Part shown: positions 7,170-15,982 of the stretch, in pieces
Position numbering within the stretch: position 1 is the stretch's first letter
Layout: each line of letters starts with the position of its first letter
Assembly: GCA_013151575.1 (NCBI GenBank)
Contig: JAADHZ010000169.1
Location: 1-34,430 of the forward strand
DNA length: 34,430 nt
DNA from: Gammaproteobacteria bacterium
Lineage (GTDB): Bacteria; Pseudomonadota; Gammaproteobacteria; SZUA-152
Direction: 5' to 3'
Translations under genes and position numbers: made by a program
Notes under the pieces: generated by a model
What the model saw: the letters and a program-made list of their open reading frames with translations, nothing else
What the model was told of the DNA's origin: nothing
Database searches by the model: none

Positions 7170-8171
7170 ATGCCACTCCGACAAAACACAGCACATATCG
7201 ACACAGGAAAATTCCCCTGGATTTTTTTTGTCGCGTTATTCTGTTTGATATTTTTCAACCCGGCGAGCCAAGCCGACAGTTTTCGTATTACTCTCATTAG
7301 CAGTGGAAAAACCGATATTTACCAACAGCTCGTAAAAGGCATAATGGAAACCGTTCACGCACAGGTTTCACAACCCGTGGACTTCAACACAATATTAATG
7401 AAAGGTAAGCCTCCGCAGGTGGACCTAAAACCACAAATACATGCTGCTGACTTGGTCGTCACCATTGGACAGCAGGCAACTCACACAACCCTGAGCACAA
7501 AACCGAAGGCGCCGGTATTAGCAACCTTAATTCCCGAATACAGTTATGAAACGCTACTGGAAACACTCAAAAAACGAAGTCCACAACATATAAATAGCAG
7601 CGCTATTTTTATCACCCCACCACCTTCAGCCTATATTTTACTGGCCAAAATATTATTGGGTGAAAAACAACGCATTGGCATACTGGCCAGCGAGGCTAGT
7701 ATTGGCGACGCAAAAAAAATCAAAAAAATCGCACAAACTCTGGGCATTGGTTTATGGCTGGAAACAGCAAATCCCTCCGACAACCTGATTCAAAAACTCA
7801 CCCAGACCCTGGATAATAGCGATGCTCTGCTCGCATTACCTGACCCCTTTATTTTTAATCGCAAAACAGCGAAAAATATATTACTCACTACCTATCGACA
7901 CCGGGCACCGGTTATTGCCTTTTCCGCTTCTTATGTAAAAGCAGGCGCCATGGCTGCCGTGCACTCTTCCCCCGCACTGATTGCCCGCCAAACAGGTGAA
8001 ACAATAGCCGGGATAATCCAGTCCTCCGACAAAACCTTACCTGCACCCATGCACGCGAAATACATACTGGTGAGCATTAATGAAAATGTCGCCAGATCAC
8101 TGGGCGTCACCTACAGCAGCATTGGACAAGTACAACAGGAGCTACATCGACAAATGAGGTCTGCACCATGA
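7170..8171 (+). CDS. Periplasmic ABC-type substrate-binding protein without transporter partners (ABC_sub_bind-like)
   Basis: A 333-residue exported protein. An N-terminal hydrophobic segment (FPWIFFVALFCLIFFNPASQ) precedes a likely cleavage site after SQA; no lipobox is seen. The mature part resembles the ABC_sub_bind (TrpX-like, PF04392) fold: a first lobe with ADLVVTIGQQATHTT and PVLATLIPEYSYETL, a second lobe with QRIGILASEASIGDAKKIKK and DALLALPDPFIFNRKTAKNI, and the closing ILVSINENVARSLGV typical of the family. No permease or ATPase gene is next to it. The stop overlaps the start of the kinase gene by four bases (ATGA), which implies translational coupling. A sensing role, handing a ligand signal to the kinase, is therefore more likely than uptake, but this is inferred. 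Base composition is more AT-rich than in the receptor gene. Confidence 0.75.
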   Translation: MPLRQNTAHIDTGKFPWIFFVALFCLIFFNPASQADSFRITLISSGKTDIYQQLVKGIMETVHAQVSQPVDFNTILMKGKPPQVDLKPQIHAADLVVTIGQQATHTTLSTKPKAPVLATLIPEYSYETLLETLKKRSPQHINSSAIFITPPPSAYILLAKILLGEKQRIGILASEASIGDAKKIKKIAQTLGIGLWLETANPSDNLIQKLTQTLDNSDALLALPDPFIFNRKTAKNILLTTYRHRAPVIAFSASYVKAGAMAAVHSSPALIARQTGETIAGIIQSSDKTLPAPMHAKYILVSINENVARSLGVTYSSIGQVQQELHRQMRSAP

Positions 8172-10915
8172 CCCAGTTCGGCATTAGAGCACGCGTGCTA
8201 TTACTGGCGATTTTTCCAACATCGTTGGTATCAGTGATTTTTTTCTTGGTGTTTATTAACAAACAACTGGAGGATATCGACCAAAATATAACTATAAAAG
8301 GCAATTCTGTATCCCGCTACCTGGCTTCGGCAAGTGAATACGGTATTTTTTCCGGCAACATGAGCTTATTAACCCCATTGGCGGAATCCGCCTTACTGGA
8401 ACCGGATGTGGTGTCTGTCACAGTCACCAACCATTTAGGCACCCCGCTGATTCAGCTTCCCGAGAAAAATAACATTGGTAACCCACCGACCACAAACAAC
8501 CGCGTATTCAGCAAACCCGTCATACAAAAAATCGTCGATATCAACGACTTCGCCGAACCGGATGAATCACTACCTGATATTCTGGGCTGGGTGGTTGTGG
8601 AAATTTCCAACGAAATCGCACAGACCAGAAAACAGCAGGCAATTTTCAATTCACTGTTCATTGCCACCGGCATCCTGTCGCTCAGCATTATCATCGCACT
8701 GCGCATCAGCCGACGAGTCACCACCCCCATCACATCTCTGACACAGGCCGTCCGCGAAATTGAGGCGGGAAACTACGACGTATCGGTACAAACGCAAGCC
8801 ACCGGCGAGCTACTGGAGTTGGAGAAAGGCATCCACACCATGATTCGCTCACTAAAAGCCGCACAGTTAGATTCCTTTTCCAAAATTGAAAAAACCACCC
8901 TTGGACTCAGAGAATCACTGAAAGTAGTGGAAAGACAGAATGAAGAATTGCGTATTGCACGACAAGAAGCACTCTCTGCCAGTGAGGCGAAATCAGCTTT
9001 TTTAGCCAATATCAGCCACGAAATACGCACCCCTATGAACGGTATTTTGGGTTTTATAAAATTACTAAAGAAATCCAACCCAACGGCAGAACAACTGGAC
9101 TATCTGGACACCATTGATAAATCTGCAGACAATTTACTGAAACTCATCAATGATGTTTTGGATCTGTCAAAAATTGAGGCGGGAAAACTTTCACTTCATG
9201 GCAGGCCATTTGATTTATACGCCTGTGTTGAGGATGTGTTGTTACTTTTGGCCCCTGGCGTTTATGAAAAAAACCTGGAAATCACTTCACTTTTTTATGA
9301 TGACACACCAAGGTACACCATTGGCGCGGAAGACCGAATTCGTCAAATTTTGATCAATCTGGTTGGGAATGCAATAAAATTTTCCTCGCGCGGTGTCATC
9401 GTGGTACGCGCCATGCTGGAATCCCGGCATAACGACCGGGTATTGATCAAAATTTCAGTCAGCGACCAGGGTATCGGAATCCCTGAAAACAGCCAAAAAC
9501 AGTTATTCCATTCATTCACACAACTGGATAATTCCAGCACCCGACGGCATGAAGGCGCAGGCCTTGGCCTGGCGATTTCCAAATCCCTTGCCGAGGCAAT
9601 GCAGGGGGATATTGGCGTTGAAAGCATACCGGATGAAGGATCGACTTTCTGGTTCAGCTTCGAGTGCCTGTTAACAAAAACCGATCAAACGCTGAAAAAC
9701 GAAGCAATGCGTTTTCCCCCGTTAAATGTATTTGTGTATGACCGTTATGAAGCGTGTCGGCTTTCGGTATGCCACCAACTGAAAAAATATGGGCTGAAAA
9801 CAGTGGAGTTCAAACATCTTGGAGAACTGTCCCAGGAAATCAAACAAGACGGAAACTGTAGCCTGTGTGTGATAGGGCTCAGCCGAGAAGAAACTCGCTC
9901 TGATGATGCCAGACGTATCCTGTCGCAAGTATCAGCCGCTGGCACTGTCACCGTTTTAGCCCTGGTGAACAGTGCGGACCCCGTTACTCTCACCCGAATC
10001 CGCGAGCAAGGCGCCAATGTTTGTCTGCCGAAGCCATACCGTACCCGGGAATTTGAAGATGCCATCGAAGACCTATTGGGCAAACCCCAGCCGGATGGCC
10101 TTTTGGTTCAACAGGATTTTTCTTCTACAGTGCACAATGCCTTGAATTCTACCGCATCTGTGCAACACCAACTAAGTCACGTTAGGGTGTTGATTGCGGA
10201 AGACAACTCCATCAATGCCAAATTGATACAAACCATTTTATTACAAGCCGGTGCAACCACGATGCTGGTACAAAATGGCCACGAGGCAGTTGAGCAGGTC
10301 TGCACAAATGTCTTTGACATTGTACTGATGGACATACACATGCCTGGAATGAATGGTGTCGATGCAACAAAAATCATTCGATCCAGAGCCCACCACGACA
10401 ACCACCGCAGAATTCCTATTTTAGGGCTTACCGCCAATGCGCTGGAGGAAGATCACCGGTTTTTTTTAAGCGCGGGAATGGACGACGTGCTCATCAAACC
10501 CATATCGGTGGACAAACTGCTGCGGGAGATAACCCATTGGTTGTCAGCTCCCTCCCACATTGGCAAAAAATCCCTCGCCACAACGGGATATCATCATGCG
10601 GAGCAAACGGAAGGCACCGTGCATACCGACCAACTGGGGGTGAGTCAGGAACTGGCTGACGCACTATTCGAGATGTTGACTGCGGAGCTACCCGCAGTGC
10701 TCGAACAATTACAGGCCGCCTTTGATGCACAAAATTTTGATTCCTTGCGCGAACAAATTCATCGTCTGTTGGGCGGCATCAGTTATTGCAATGTCGACAC
10801 ATTGCGTCGCAGCATCATCTGCTGCCAACAGAGTGTCAAAACCCGCTCACCGGATCTGGCCATGGACTTCCAGGCCATGCTGGATGAAATCAGAAAAATA
10901 CTTAAAATTCGTTGA
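8168..10915 (+). CDS. BarA/GacS-like hybrid sensor histidine kinase with receiver and Hpt domains
   Basis: A 915-residue inner-membrane kinase. The N-terminus (FGIRARVLLLAIFPTSLVSV, then ASASEYGIFSGN) resembles BarA/GacS: TM1 at about 10-30, a periplasmic sensor to about 160, TM2 at about 165-183 and a HAMP domain to about 237. The HisKA domain has phospho-acceptor His284 in ANISHEIRTPMNG. The ATPase domain has ILINLVGNAIKFS, DQGIGIP and EGAGLGLAIS. A degenerate receiver (about 515-637) lacks the acceptor Asp. A full receiver follows, with Asp722 in DIVLMDIHMPGMNG, and an Hpt domain with His865 in REQIHRLLGGISYC. This gives a complete His-Asp-His relay that should pass phosphate to a separate response regulator, as BarA does to UvrY. 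GAGG lies 8 bases upstream of the start. No such regulator is in the window. Coupling to the binding protein upstream suggests the ligand source. Confidence 0.9.
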   Translation: MTQFGIRARVLLLAIFPTSLVSVIFFLVFINKQLEDIDQNITIKGNSVSRYLASASEYGIFSGNMSLLTPLAESALLEPDVVSVTVTNHLGTPLIQLPEKNNIGNPPTTNNRVFSKPVIQKIVDINDFAEPDESLPDILGWVVVEISNEIAQTRKQQAIFNSLFIATGILSLSIIIALRISRRVTTPITSLTQAVREIEAGNYDVSVQTQATGELLELEKGIHTMIRSLKAAQLDSFSKIEKTTLGLRESLKVVERQNEELRIARQEALSASEAKSAFLANISHEIRTPMNGILGFIKLLKKSNPTAEQLDYLDTIDKSADNLLKLINDVLDLSKIEAGKLSLHGRPFDLYACVEDVLLLLAPGVYEKNLEITSLFYDDTPRYTIGAEDRIRQILINLVGNAIKFSSRGVIVVRAMLESRHNDRVLIKISVSDQGIGIPENSQKQLFHSFTQLDNSSTRRHEGAGLGLAISKSLAEAMQGDIGVESIPDEGSTFWFSFECLLTKTDQTLKNEAMRFPPLNVFVYDRYEACRLSVCHQLKKYGLKTVEFKHLGELSQEIKQDGNCSLCVIGLSREETRSDDARRILSQVSAAGTVTVLALVNSADPVTLTRIREQGANVCLPKPYRTREFEDAIEDLLGKPQPDGLLVQQDFSSTVHNALNSTASVQHQLSHVRVLIAEDNSINAKLIQTILLQAGATTMLVQNGHEAVEQVCTNVFDIVLMDIHMPGMNGVDATKIIRSRAHHDNHRRIPILGLTANALEEDHRFFLSAGMDDVLIKPISVDKLLREITHWLSAPSHIGKKSLATTGYHHAEQTEGTVHTDQLGVSQELADALFEMLTAELPAVLEQLQAAFDAQNFDSLREQIHRLLGGISYCNVDTLRRSIICCQQSVKTRSPDLAMDFQAMLDEIRKILKIR

Positions 10916-10928
10916 GCAGCCTACACCA

Positions 10929-11816
10929 CTACTTTTTTGGCGGCAGACAGTAGCGGTGAAGATAGTCAAGAAATTCGTCTTTCAACGCGGGATGTTTTAG
11001 CGCATATTCCACCGTCGCTGTGAGATAACCCAACTTGCTGCCACAATCAAAACGTCGGCCGTTGAACTGATAGGCTAATACAGACTCCTCTTTCAACAGA
11101 TCGGCAATGGCATCGGTCAACTGAATTTCTCCACCGGCACCGGCGCCAGTACTTTCCAGCAGTTCAAAAATCCGAGGTGTCAGAATATAACGCCCTACCA
11201 CCGCCAGGTTGGAAGGCGCATCAGCGGGCTTGGGTTTTTCAACGATTTGTTCCACCCGCCCAAAACGTCCATCACCTTTATTTGCCTTCACAATGCCGTA
11301 TTTGTCCGTTTCGTTGTGGTCGACCTCCTCCACACCCAACAGGCTGCATTGCTGCTGTTCGAACAAAGTGGTCATCTGCGCGAGACAACCACGCCCATCG
11401 TCATCAATGAGATCGTCGGCGAGAATAACGGCAAAAGGGTGATTACCAACGACGTTCTTTGCGCATAACACCGCATGCCCTAAGCCCAGAGCTTCGGGCT
11501 GACGAATATAAACACAGTTCACTCCTTTGGGCAGGATGTCATTCACAATGGCCAGTAACTCATCCTTGCCACGTTGCGCGAGCACCGTCTCTAATTCGAA
11601 ATTGCGGTCAAAATGATCCTCGATGGCACGTTTGCTGCTGCTGGTGACAAACACCATTTCGGTGACGCCGGCGGCAACAGCCTCCTCCACGGCATACTGG
11701 ATCAGAGGCTTATCCACCACCGGCAACATTTCTTTCGGGTTGGCCTTGGTCGCGGGCAAAAACCGGGTACCGAGCCCGGCGACGGGAAATACCGCTGTTC
11801 GAATATGTTGAGCCAT
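10929..11816 (-). CDS. galU: UTP-glucose-1-phosphate uridylyltransferase
   Basis: GalU makes UDP-glucose from UTP and glucose-1-phosphate, for envelope polysaccharides and osmoprotective glucans. The 295-residue protein begins with the nucleotide-binding [20 protein letters not shown] and the [17 protein letters not shown] motif, followed by [12 protein letters not shown] and [12 protein letters not shown], all standard for bacterial GalU. AGG lies 6 bases before the ATG at 11816. The gene stands between the pnp terminator and the convergent kinase gene, whose stop is only 13 bases from the galU stop, with no clear terminator in between. Confidence 0.95.
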   Translation of the reverse strand: MAQHIRTAVFPVAGLGTRFLPATKANPKEMLPVVDKPLIQYAVEEAVAAGVTEMVFVTSSSKRAIEDHFDRNFELETVLAQRGKDELLAIVNDILPKGVNCVYIRQPEALGLGHAVLCAKNVVGNHPFAVILADDLIDDDGRGCLAQMTTLFEQQQCSLLGVEEVDHNETDKYGIVKANKGDGRFGRVEQIVEKPKPADAPSNLAVVGRYILTPRIFELLESTGAGAGGEIQLTDAIADLLKEESVLAYQFNGRRFDCGSKLGYLTATVEYALKHPALKDEFLDYLHRYCLPPKK

Positions 11817-11861
11817 GATTTACCTGGGTTCCTGTTGGGGTCGCATTTTTTTATTCAAAAG

Positions 11862-11883
11862 AAAAGGGCCATCGGCCCCTTTC
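11862..11883 (-). terminator. Intrinsic terminator after pnp
   Basis: Read on the minus strand, AAAGGGGCCGATGGCCCTTTT is a GC-rich hairpin with one bulge, followed by CTTTTG. It lies some 50 bases after the pnp stop and just before the galU start. The plus strand reads the same hairpin followed by CTTTTTTG. Confidence 0.7.
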
Positions 11884-11935
11884 TTTTTTGCTTTTTAGTG
11901 ACTGGATACGATGACTCGATCAGTGTGCGAAACGC

Positions 11936-14023
11936 TTATTCCGCACCCACGGCCTTCATACTTAGGCGGATACGACCCTGCTTGTCGATCTCCAGCACCT
12001 TGACCTTGATCACGTCACCTTCCGACAATTTGTCGCTCACATTTTCCACACGCTCCTCAGAAATCTGCGAGATGTGCACCAGACCGTCCTTACCCGGCAG
12101 GATGGTGACAAATGCACCAAAGTCCATGAGTTTGGCGACCTTGCCTTCGTAGATAACGCCCACTTCCACATCGGCGGTAATCTGCTCGATAAGTTTCAGG
12201 GCCTGCTCTCCGGCAGCGCTGTCCACCGAAGCAATCTTGATGGTGCCATCGTCTTCGATATCCACACTGGCGCCGGTCTGCTCGGTGATGGAACGAATGG
12301 TAGCACCACCCTTGCCGATAACGTCGCGGATTTTGTCCGGGTGGATTTTGATGGTCAGGTAACGCGGGGCGAACTCCGACATTTCCTCGCGGGTTTCCCC
12401 CAGCACCTTGTTCATTTCACCCAGGATGTACAGGCGACCCTCGGTGGCCTGACTCAATGCCTGCTTCATGATATCGCCGGTGATGCCGTCGATTTTGATA
12501 TCCATTTGCAGTGCGGTAACGCCTTTTTCGGTACCCGCGACCTTGAAGTCCATGTCGCCCAGATGATCCTCGTCACCAAGGATATCGGACAACACGGCAA
12601 ACTTGTCGTCGTCCTTAATCAGGCCCATGGCAATACCGGCCACCGGCGCCTTGATGGGCACACCGGCATCCATCAACGACAGACTGGTGCCACACACCGA
12701 GGCCATGGAACTGGAGCCATTGGATTCGGTGATTTCCGATACCACACGAATGGAATAAGGGAACTCATCCACGCTGGGCATCACCGCCAACACGCCGCGT
12801 TTAGCCAGTCGGCCGTGGCCGATTTCGCGACGCTTAGGGCTGCCGACAAAACCGGTTTCACCCACGCAATACGGCGGAAAATTGTAATGCAGCATGAAGT
12901 GTTCTTTGCGTTCGCCTTCGATAGCATCGATGATCTGCGCATCACGGGCGGTGCCCAGGGTGGTCACCACGATAGCCTGGGTTTCGCCGCGAGTGAACAG
13001 CGCGGAACCGTGGGTACGAGGCAATACACCGGTACGAACACGGATATCCCGCACCGCGCGAGTGTCACGGCCATCGATACGCGGCTCACCGGCGAGAATG
13101 CGACTGCGCACAATGGATTTTTCACACTTGCCGATAGCCTCTTTCACATCGGCACGATCGAATTCGCTGGCACTATCCTCGGAGCACAGCTGGCCGCAGA
13201 TGTCGGTGCGAATAACGGAAAGCCTGTCGTAGCGTTCTTGTTTATCGCTAATCTGGTAGGCCTCCGTCAACGCGTCGTTACCCGCAGCGGACACCGCCTC
13301 AGCCAACGCTTCATTGGTGACAGGTGCAGTCCAGTCCCAGGCCTGAACGCCAAGTTCGGCGATGAGTTCACTGATGGCGGTGATGACCGTCTGCATCTGC
13401 TCGTGGCCAAACAACACGGCACCGAGCATGACCTCTTCCGACAATTCCTGGGCCTCAGACTCCACCATCAATACGGCATTTTCGGTGCCTGCGACCACCA
13501 GATTCAATTCGGAATCAGCCAACTCGGTGACTGAGGGATTCAGCAGATACTGGCCGTCTTTGTAACCCACTCGTGCACAACCGATGGGGCCGCTGAACGG
13601 TACACCGGAGATGGCGACAGCAGCAGAGGCACCGATCATGGCGGGCACATCAGGATCAATTTCAGGGTCCAGGGACACTACCGTGGCAATAACCTGTACC
13701 TCGTTAATGAAGCCCTTTGGAAACAGTGGACGCAAGGGACGGTCGATCAAACGGCTGGTGAGTGTTTCCTTCTCCGAAGGACGGCCCTCGCGCTTGAAAA
13801 AGCCGCCAGGGATTTTGCCAGCGGAATACGTGCGTTCCTGATAGTTGACCGTCAACGGGAAAAAATCACGCCCCGGGTCAGCCTCTTTTTTCGCCACGCA
13901 GGTGACCAGCACCACGGTCTCACCCATGCTGACCATGACCGCACCACCCGCCTGCCGGGCGATTTCGCCCGTTTCCAGGCTGATGGTGTGTTCGCCATAC
14001 TGTACGACTTTTTTGGTAGACAT
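11936..14023 (-). CDS. pnp: Polyribonucleotide nucleotidyltransferase (PNPase)
   Basis: PNPase degrades RNA 3' to 5' by phosphorolysis and is part of the degradosome. The 695-residue protein has two RNase PH domains (first: [20 protein letters not shown]; second: [20 protein letters not shown]), separated by the helical linker around 220-310. The second carries the catalytic-site stretch [22 protein letters not shown] domain ([20 protein letters not shown]) and an S1 domain ([20 protein letters not shown]) close the protein. Length is close to the usual 700-711. It follows rpsO by 108 bases, the standard arrangement in which RNase III cuts the leader and PNPase controls its own expression. 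Confidence 0.97.
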   Translation of the reverse strand: MSTKKVVQYGEHTISLETGEIARQAGGAVMVSMGETVVLVTCVAKKEADPGRDFFPLTVNYQERTYSAGKIPGGFFKREGRPSEKETLTSRLIDRPLRPLFPKGFINEVQVIATVVSLDPEIDPDVPAMIGASAAVAISGVPFSGPIGCARVGYKDGQYLLNPSVTELADSELNLVVAGTENAVLMVESEAQELSEEVMLGAVLFGHEQMQTVITAISELIAELGVQAWDWTAPVTNEALAEAVSAAGNDALTEAYQISDKQERYDRLSVIRTDICGQLCSEDSASEFDRADVKEAIGKCEKSIVRSRILAGEPRIDGRDTRAVRDIRVRTGVLPRTHGSALFTRGETQAIVVTTLGTARDAQIIDAIEGERKEHFMLHYNFPPYCVGETGFVGSPKRREIGHGRLAKRGVLAVMPSVDEFPYSIRVVSEITESNGSSSMASVCGTSLSLMDAGVPIKAPVAGIAMGLIKDDDKFAVLSDILGDEDHLGDMDFKVAGTEKGVTALQMDIKIDGITGDIMKQALSQATEGRLYILGEMNKVLGETREEMSEFAPRYLTIKIHPDKIRDVIGKGGATIRSITEQTGASVDIEDDGTIKIASVDSAAGEQALKLIEQITADVEVGVIYEGKVAKLMDFGAFVTILPGKDGLVHISQISEERVENVSDKLSEGDVIKVKVLEIDKQGRIRLSMKAVGAE

Positions 14024-14079
14024 CTTATCGAGGTATCCTTGAGATTTTTGTCGTTAACGGAACCGGCTTTCAGATCACG

Positions 14080-14094
14080 GGTGTCTGTGACACC
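14080..14094 (-). other. Hairpin in the rpsO-pnp intergenic leader
   Basis: GGTGTC-TGT-GACACC is a perfect 6-bp stem in the 108-base gap between rpsO and pnp. In E. coli the matching gap folds into an RNase III substrate that mediates PNPase autoregulation; this stem could be part of an equivalent structure. There is no T-run, so it is not a normal terminator. Confidence 0.4.
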
Positions 14095-14131
14095 AGGCCA
14101 ATACCCGCTAAATTTGAGGCAATGGCCGAAT

Positions 14132-14401
14132 TTAACGGCGCAGACCTAGACCCGAGATCAAATCGCGATAGCGTTGCTGGTCTTCCTTTTTCAGGTAATC
14201 AAGCAATTTACGGCGACGGCTCACCATACGTAACAAACCCTGGCGTGAGTGGTGGTCGTGGATATGGCTTTTGAAATGATCGGACAGGTCGTTGATGCGC
14301 GCAGACAGCAGCGCAACCTGTACTTCGGGGGAACCGGTATCACCCTCGCCACGGGCGTATTTTTTAGTGATCTCTGCTTTTTGGGATGCGTCTAAAGACA
14401 T
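14132..14401 (-). CDS. rpsO: 30S ribosomal protein S15
   Basis: S15 binds the central domain of 16S rRNA early in 30S assembly. The 89-residue length is exact for the family, with [40 protein letters not shown] and [20 protein letters not shown] present. AGGAG lies 7 bases before the ATG. It sits between truB and pnp, as in most gammaproteobacteria, and has a likely promoter of its own near 14543-14571. Confidence 0.98.
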   Translation of the reverse strand: MSLDASQKAEITKKYARGEGDTGSPEVQVALLSARINDLSDHFKSHIHDHHSRQGLLRMVSRRRKLLDYLKKEDQQRYRDLISGLGLRR

Positions 14402-14542
14402 TGTTGTCTCCTAGTATGAAATGAGTAGTTAAAGTAAGAAAAAACCGCTAAGCCGACTACTAGGTCCAGCCCAGCAACGTATGATTCCCGCGTTTTGACG
14501 TTTTGAAGTAAGAGTAAAACCCAGAACCATAACAAGCGCGTG

Positions 14543-14571
14543 ATTCTACCCCATCGAAAAGGGTTTCACCA
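14543..14571 (-). promoter_or_regulatory. Candidate promoter for rpsO-pnp
   Basis: Minus-strand TGGTGA (14571-14566), 17 bases, then TAGAAT (14548-14543). The -10 matches five of six consensus bases; the -35 is poor. The site is consistent with the known separate rpsO promoter of other gammaproteobacteria. The 172-base gap holds nothing else recognisable. Confidence 0.35.
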
Positions 14572-14583
14572 TGTTAGGAAACC
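14557..14583 (-). terminator. Possible terminator overlapping the end of truB
   Basis: Minus-strand GGTTTC (14583-14578) pairs with GAAACC (14567-14562) around a 10-base loop and is followed by CTTTTC. The hairpin begins inside the last codons of truB. It is short, so partial read-through into rpsO is likely. Confidence 0.45.
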
Positions 14584-15512
14584 TTTGATTTAGGGATGTT
14601 AAGCAGGCGTTTTGGGGCCACACGACCATCGTCCAATACGGTTCCCAGCCCCAAAAAATGCGTTTCTCCCGCATAAAGACGCACCAATCCGCGCTCCTTC
14701 AGCTGCGGCACAAATACGGGTTGGCCCTGCTTGAGATAAAAACTGGCGTCTTCGGACAAGCGTACTTGGGGCCAATCGGGCAGTGCGGATTCGACAGGCA
14801 ACAACAGCTCATCCAGCGAGTGTCGGCCCTGCTCTTCCGCCCGGGCCTCAAGGGAGGCGAGGCTGTGTAATGCTTCCCCATCCAGTGCCCCGACCCCGGT
14901 GCGCCGCAACACGGAAATATGCGCACCGCAGCCCAAGGCTTCACCGATATCTTCTGCCAGGGTGCGAACGTACGTGCCTTTGGAGCAATGCACGTGAATC
15001 TCCAGCTTATCGGCCTCCAGCCGTATCAAATCCAGGCTGAAGATGTTCACTTCTCGGGCCTCCCGCTCCACTTCAATGCCCTGATGGGCCAGTTTATACA
15101 GGGGCACGCCATCACGTTTGATGGCGGAATGCATCGGGGGAATCTGCTGGATAACGCCGGTAAACTCCGCGAGGATGTCGCGCACGCGCGCCTCGCTGAC
15201 GCCCTGTACTGGACGGGTTTGCGTGATCTCGCCGTCGGCATCACCACTGTTGGTGTTCACCCCCAGCGTGCACACCGCGCGGTAGTGTTTGTCCGCTGAC
15301 AGTAAATAGGTGGAAATCTTGGTGGCTTCCCCGAAACAAATGGGCAACATGCCCGTCGCAAGGGGGTCCAGACTGCCGGTATGTCCGGCCTTGGCGGCAT
15401 TGAACAGCTGTTTAACCTGCTGTAAAGCGGCGTTGGAAGTGAGTCCGATGGGTTTGTCCAACAACAATACACCGCTCACATCGCGGCCTCGAAAACGACG
15501 TCGTCGTGCCAA
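14574..15512 (-). CDS. truB: tRNA pseudouridine-55 synthase
   Basis: TruB makes pseudouridine 55 in the T-loop of tRNAs. It carries GVLLLDKPIGLTSNAALQQV and the catalytic aspartate in AGHTGSLDPLATGMLPICFG (Asp49 with the start chosen here), followed by the HYRAVCTLGVNTNSGDADGE and CSKGTYVRTLAEDIG motifs and a C-terminal PUA-like tail. The start is probably the TTG at 15512, which gives the normal opening MARRRR and has GGAG 9 bases upstream; a TTG two codons earlier is too close to that site. At about 312 residues it is of usual length. It lies 39 bases after rbfA. Confidence 0.95.
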   Translation of the reverse strand: MARRRRFRGRDVSGVLLLDKPIGLTSNAALQQVKQLFNAAKAGHTGSLDPLATGMLPICFGEATKISTYLLSADKHYRAVCTLGVNTNSGDADGEITQTRPVQGVSEARVRDILAEFTGVIQQIPPMHSAIKRDGVPLYKLAHQGIEVEREAREVNIFSLDLIRLEADKLEIHVHCSKGTYVRTLAEDIGEALGCGAHISVLRRTGVGALDGEALHSLASLEARAEEQGRHSLDELLLPVESALPDWPQVRLSEDASFYLKQGQPVFVPQLKERGLVRLYAGETHFLGLGTVLDDGRVAPKRLLNIPKSKVS

Positions 15513-15551
15513 AATCAATTACTCCGCTGGGTGGCCGCGCGATAAATGCGG

Positions 15552-15944
15552 TCAGGAATCGGTGGAATCGTCCGTGGAGGATTGATCCACTGCCGATTTG
15601 ATCAAATCGGAAAGCCGGTTGCCCCGCTCCATGGAATTGTCGTAGACAAACTTCAACTGCGGGGTTGAACGTAACTTAAGGCGTTTGGCCAACGCTGAAC
15701 GCAGATAACCGGCAGCATTGTTCAATACTTTGGCGGTTTCTTTCACCTGCTCAGCATCGACCTGCACGGTATTGCCCAGCACCGTAAAAAAAACCTGTGC
15801 CCGTTCAAATTCCTTGCTCACCTCCACCGCGGTGATCGTCACCATGCCCACGCGCGGGTCGCCCAGTTCCATCTGGATCAACTCCGCCATGTAACGCTGG
15901 ATCTGATCGCCCACCCGTTGGCTGCGACTATATTCTTTTGCCAT
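15552..15944 (-). CDS. rbfA: 30S ribosome-binding factor A
   Basis: RbfA is a KH-fold factor that helps late 16S rRNA maturation and cold adaptation. The 130-residue protein shows [38 protein letters not shown] and the [20 protein letters not shown] segment, then [15 protein letters not shown], all characteristic. The tail [15 protein letters not shown] is acidic and probably disordered. AGG lies 9 bases before the ATG. It stands in the conserved order infB-rbfA-truB. Confidence 0.96.
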   Translation of the reverse strand: MAKEYSRSQRVGDQIQRYMAELIQMELGDPRVGMVTITAVEVSKEFERAQVFFTVLGNTVQVDAEQVKETAKVLNNAAGYLRSALAKRLKLRSTPQLKFVYDNSMERGNRLSDLIKSAVDQSSTDDSTDS

Positions 15945-15982
15945 ATTTTATCGCCTGTGCGAGCAGGGGTAACCGGGCGACA

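Noticed and set aside
12074-13534. 486-codon plus-strand open frame opposite pnp
   Set aside because: It lies entirely antisense to the intact pnp gene, has low-complexity His/Gly-rich composition, and matches no family; it is a frame shadow of GC-rich coding sequence.
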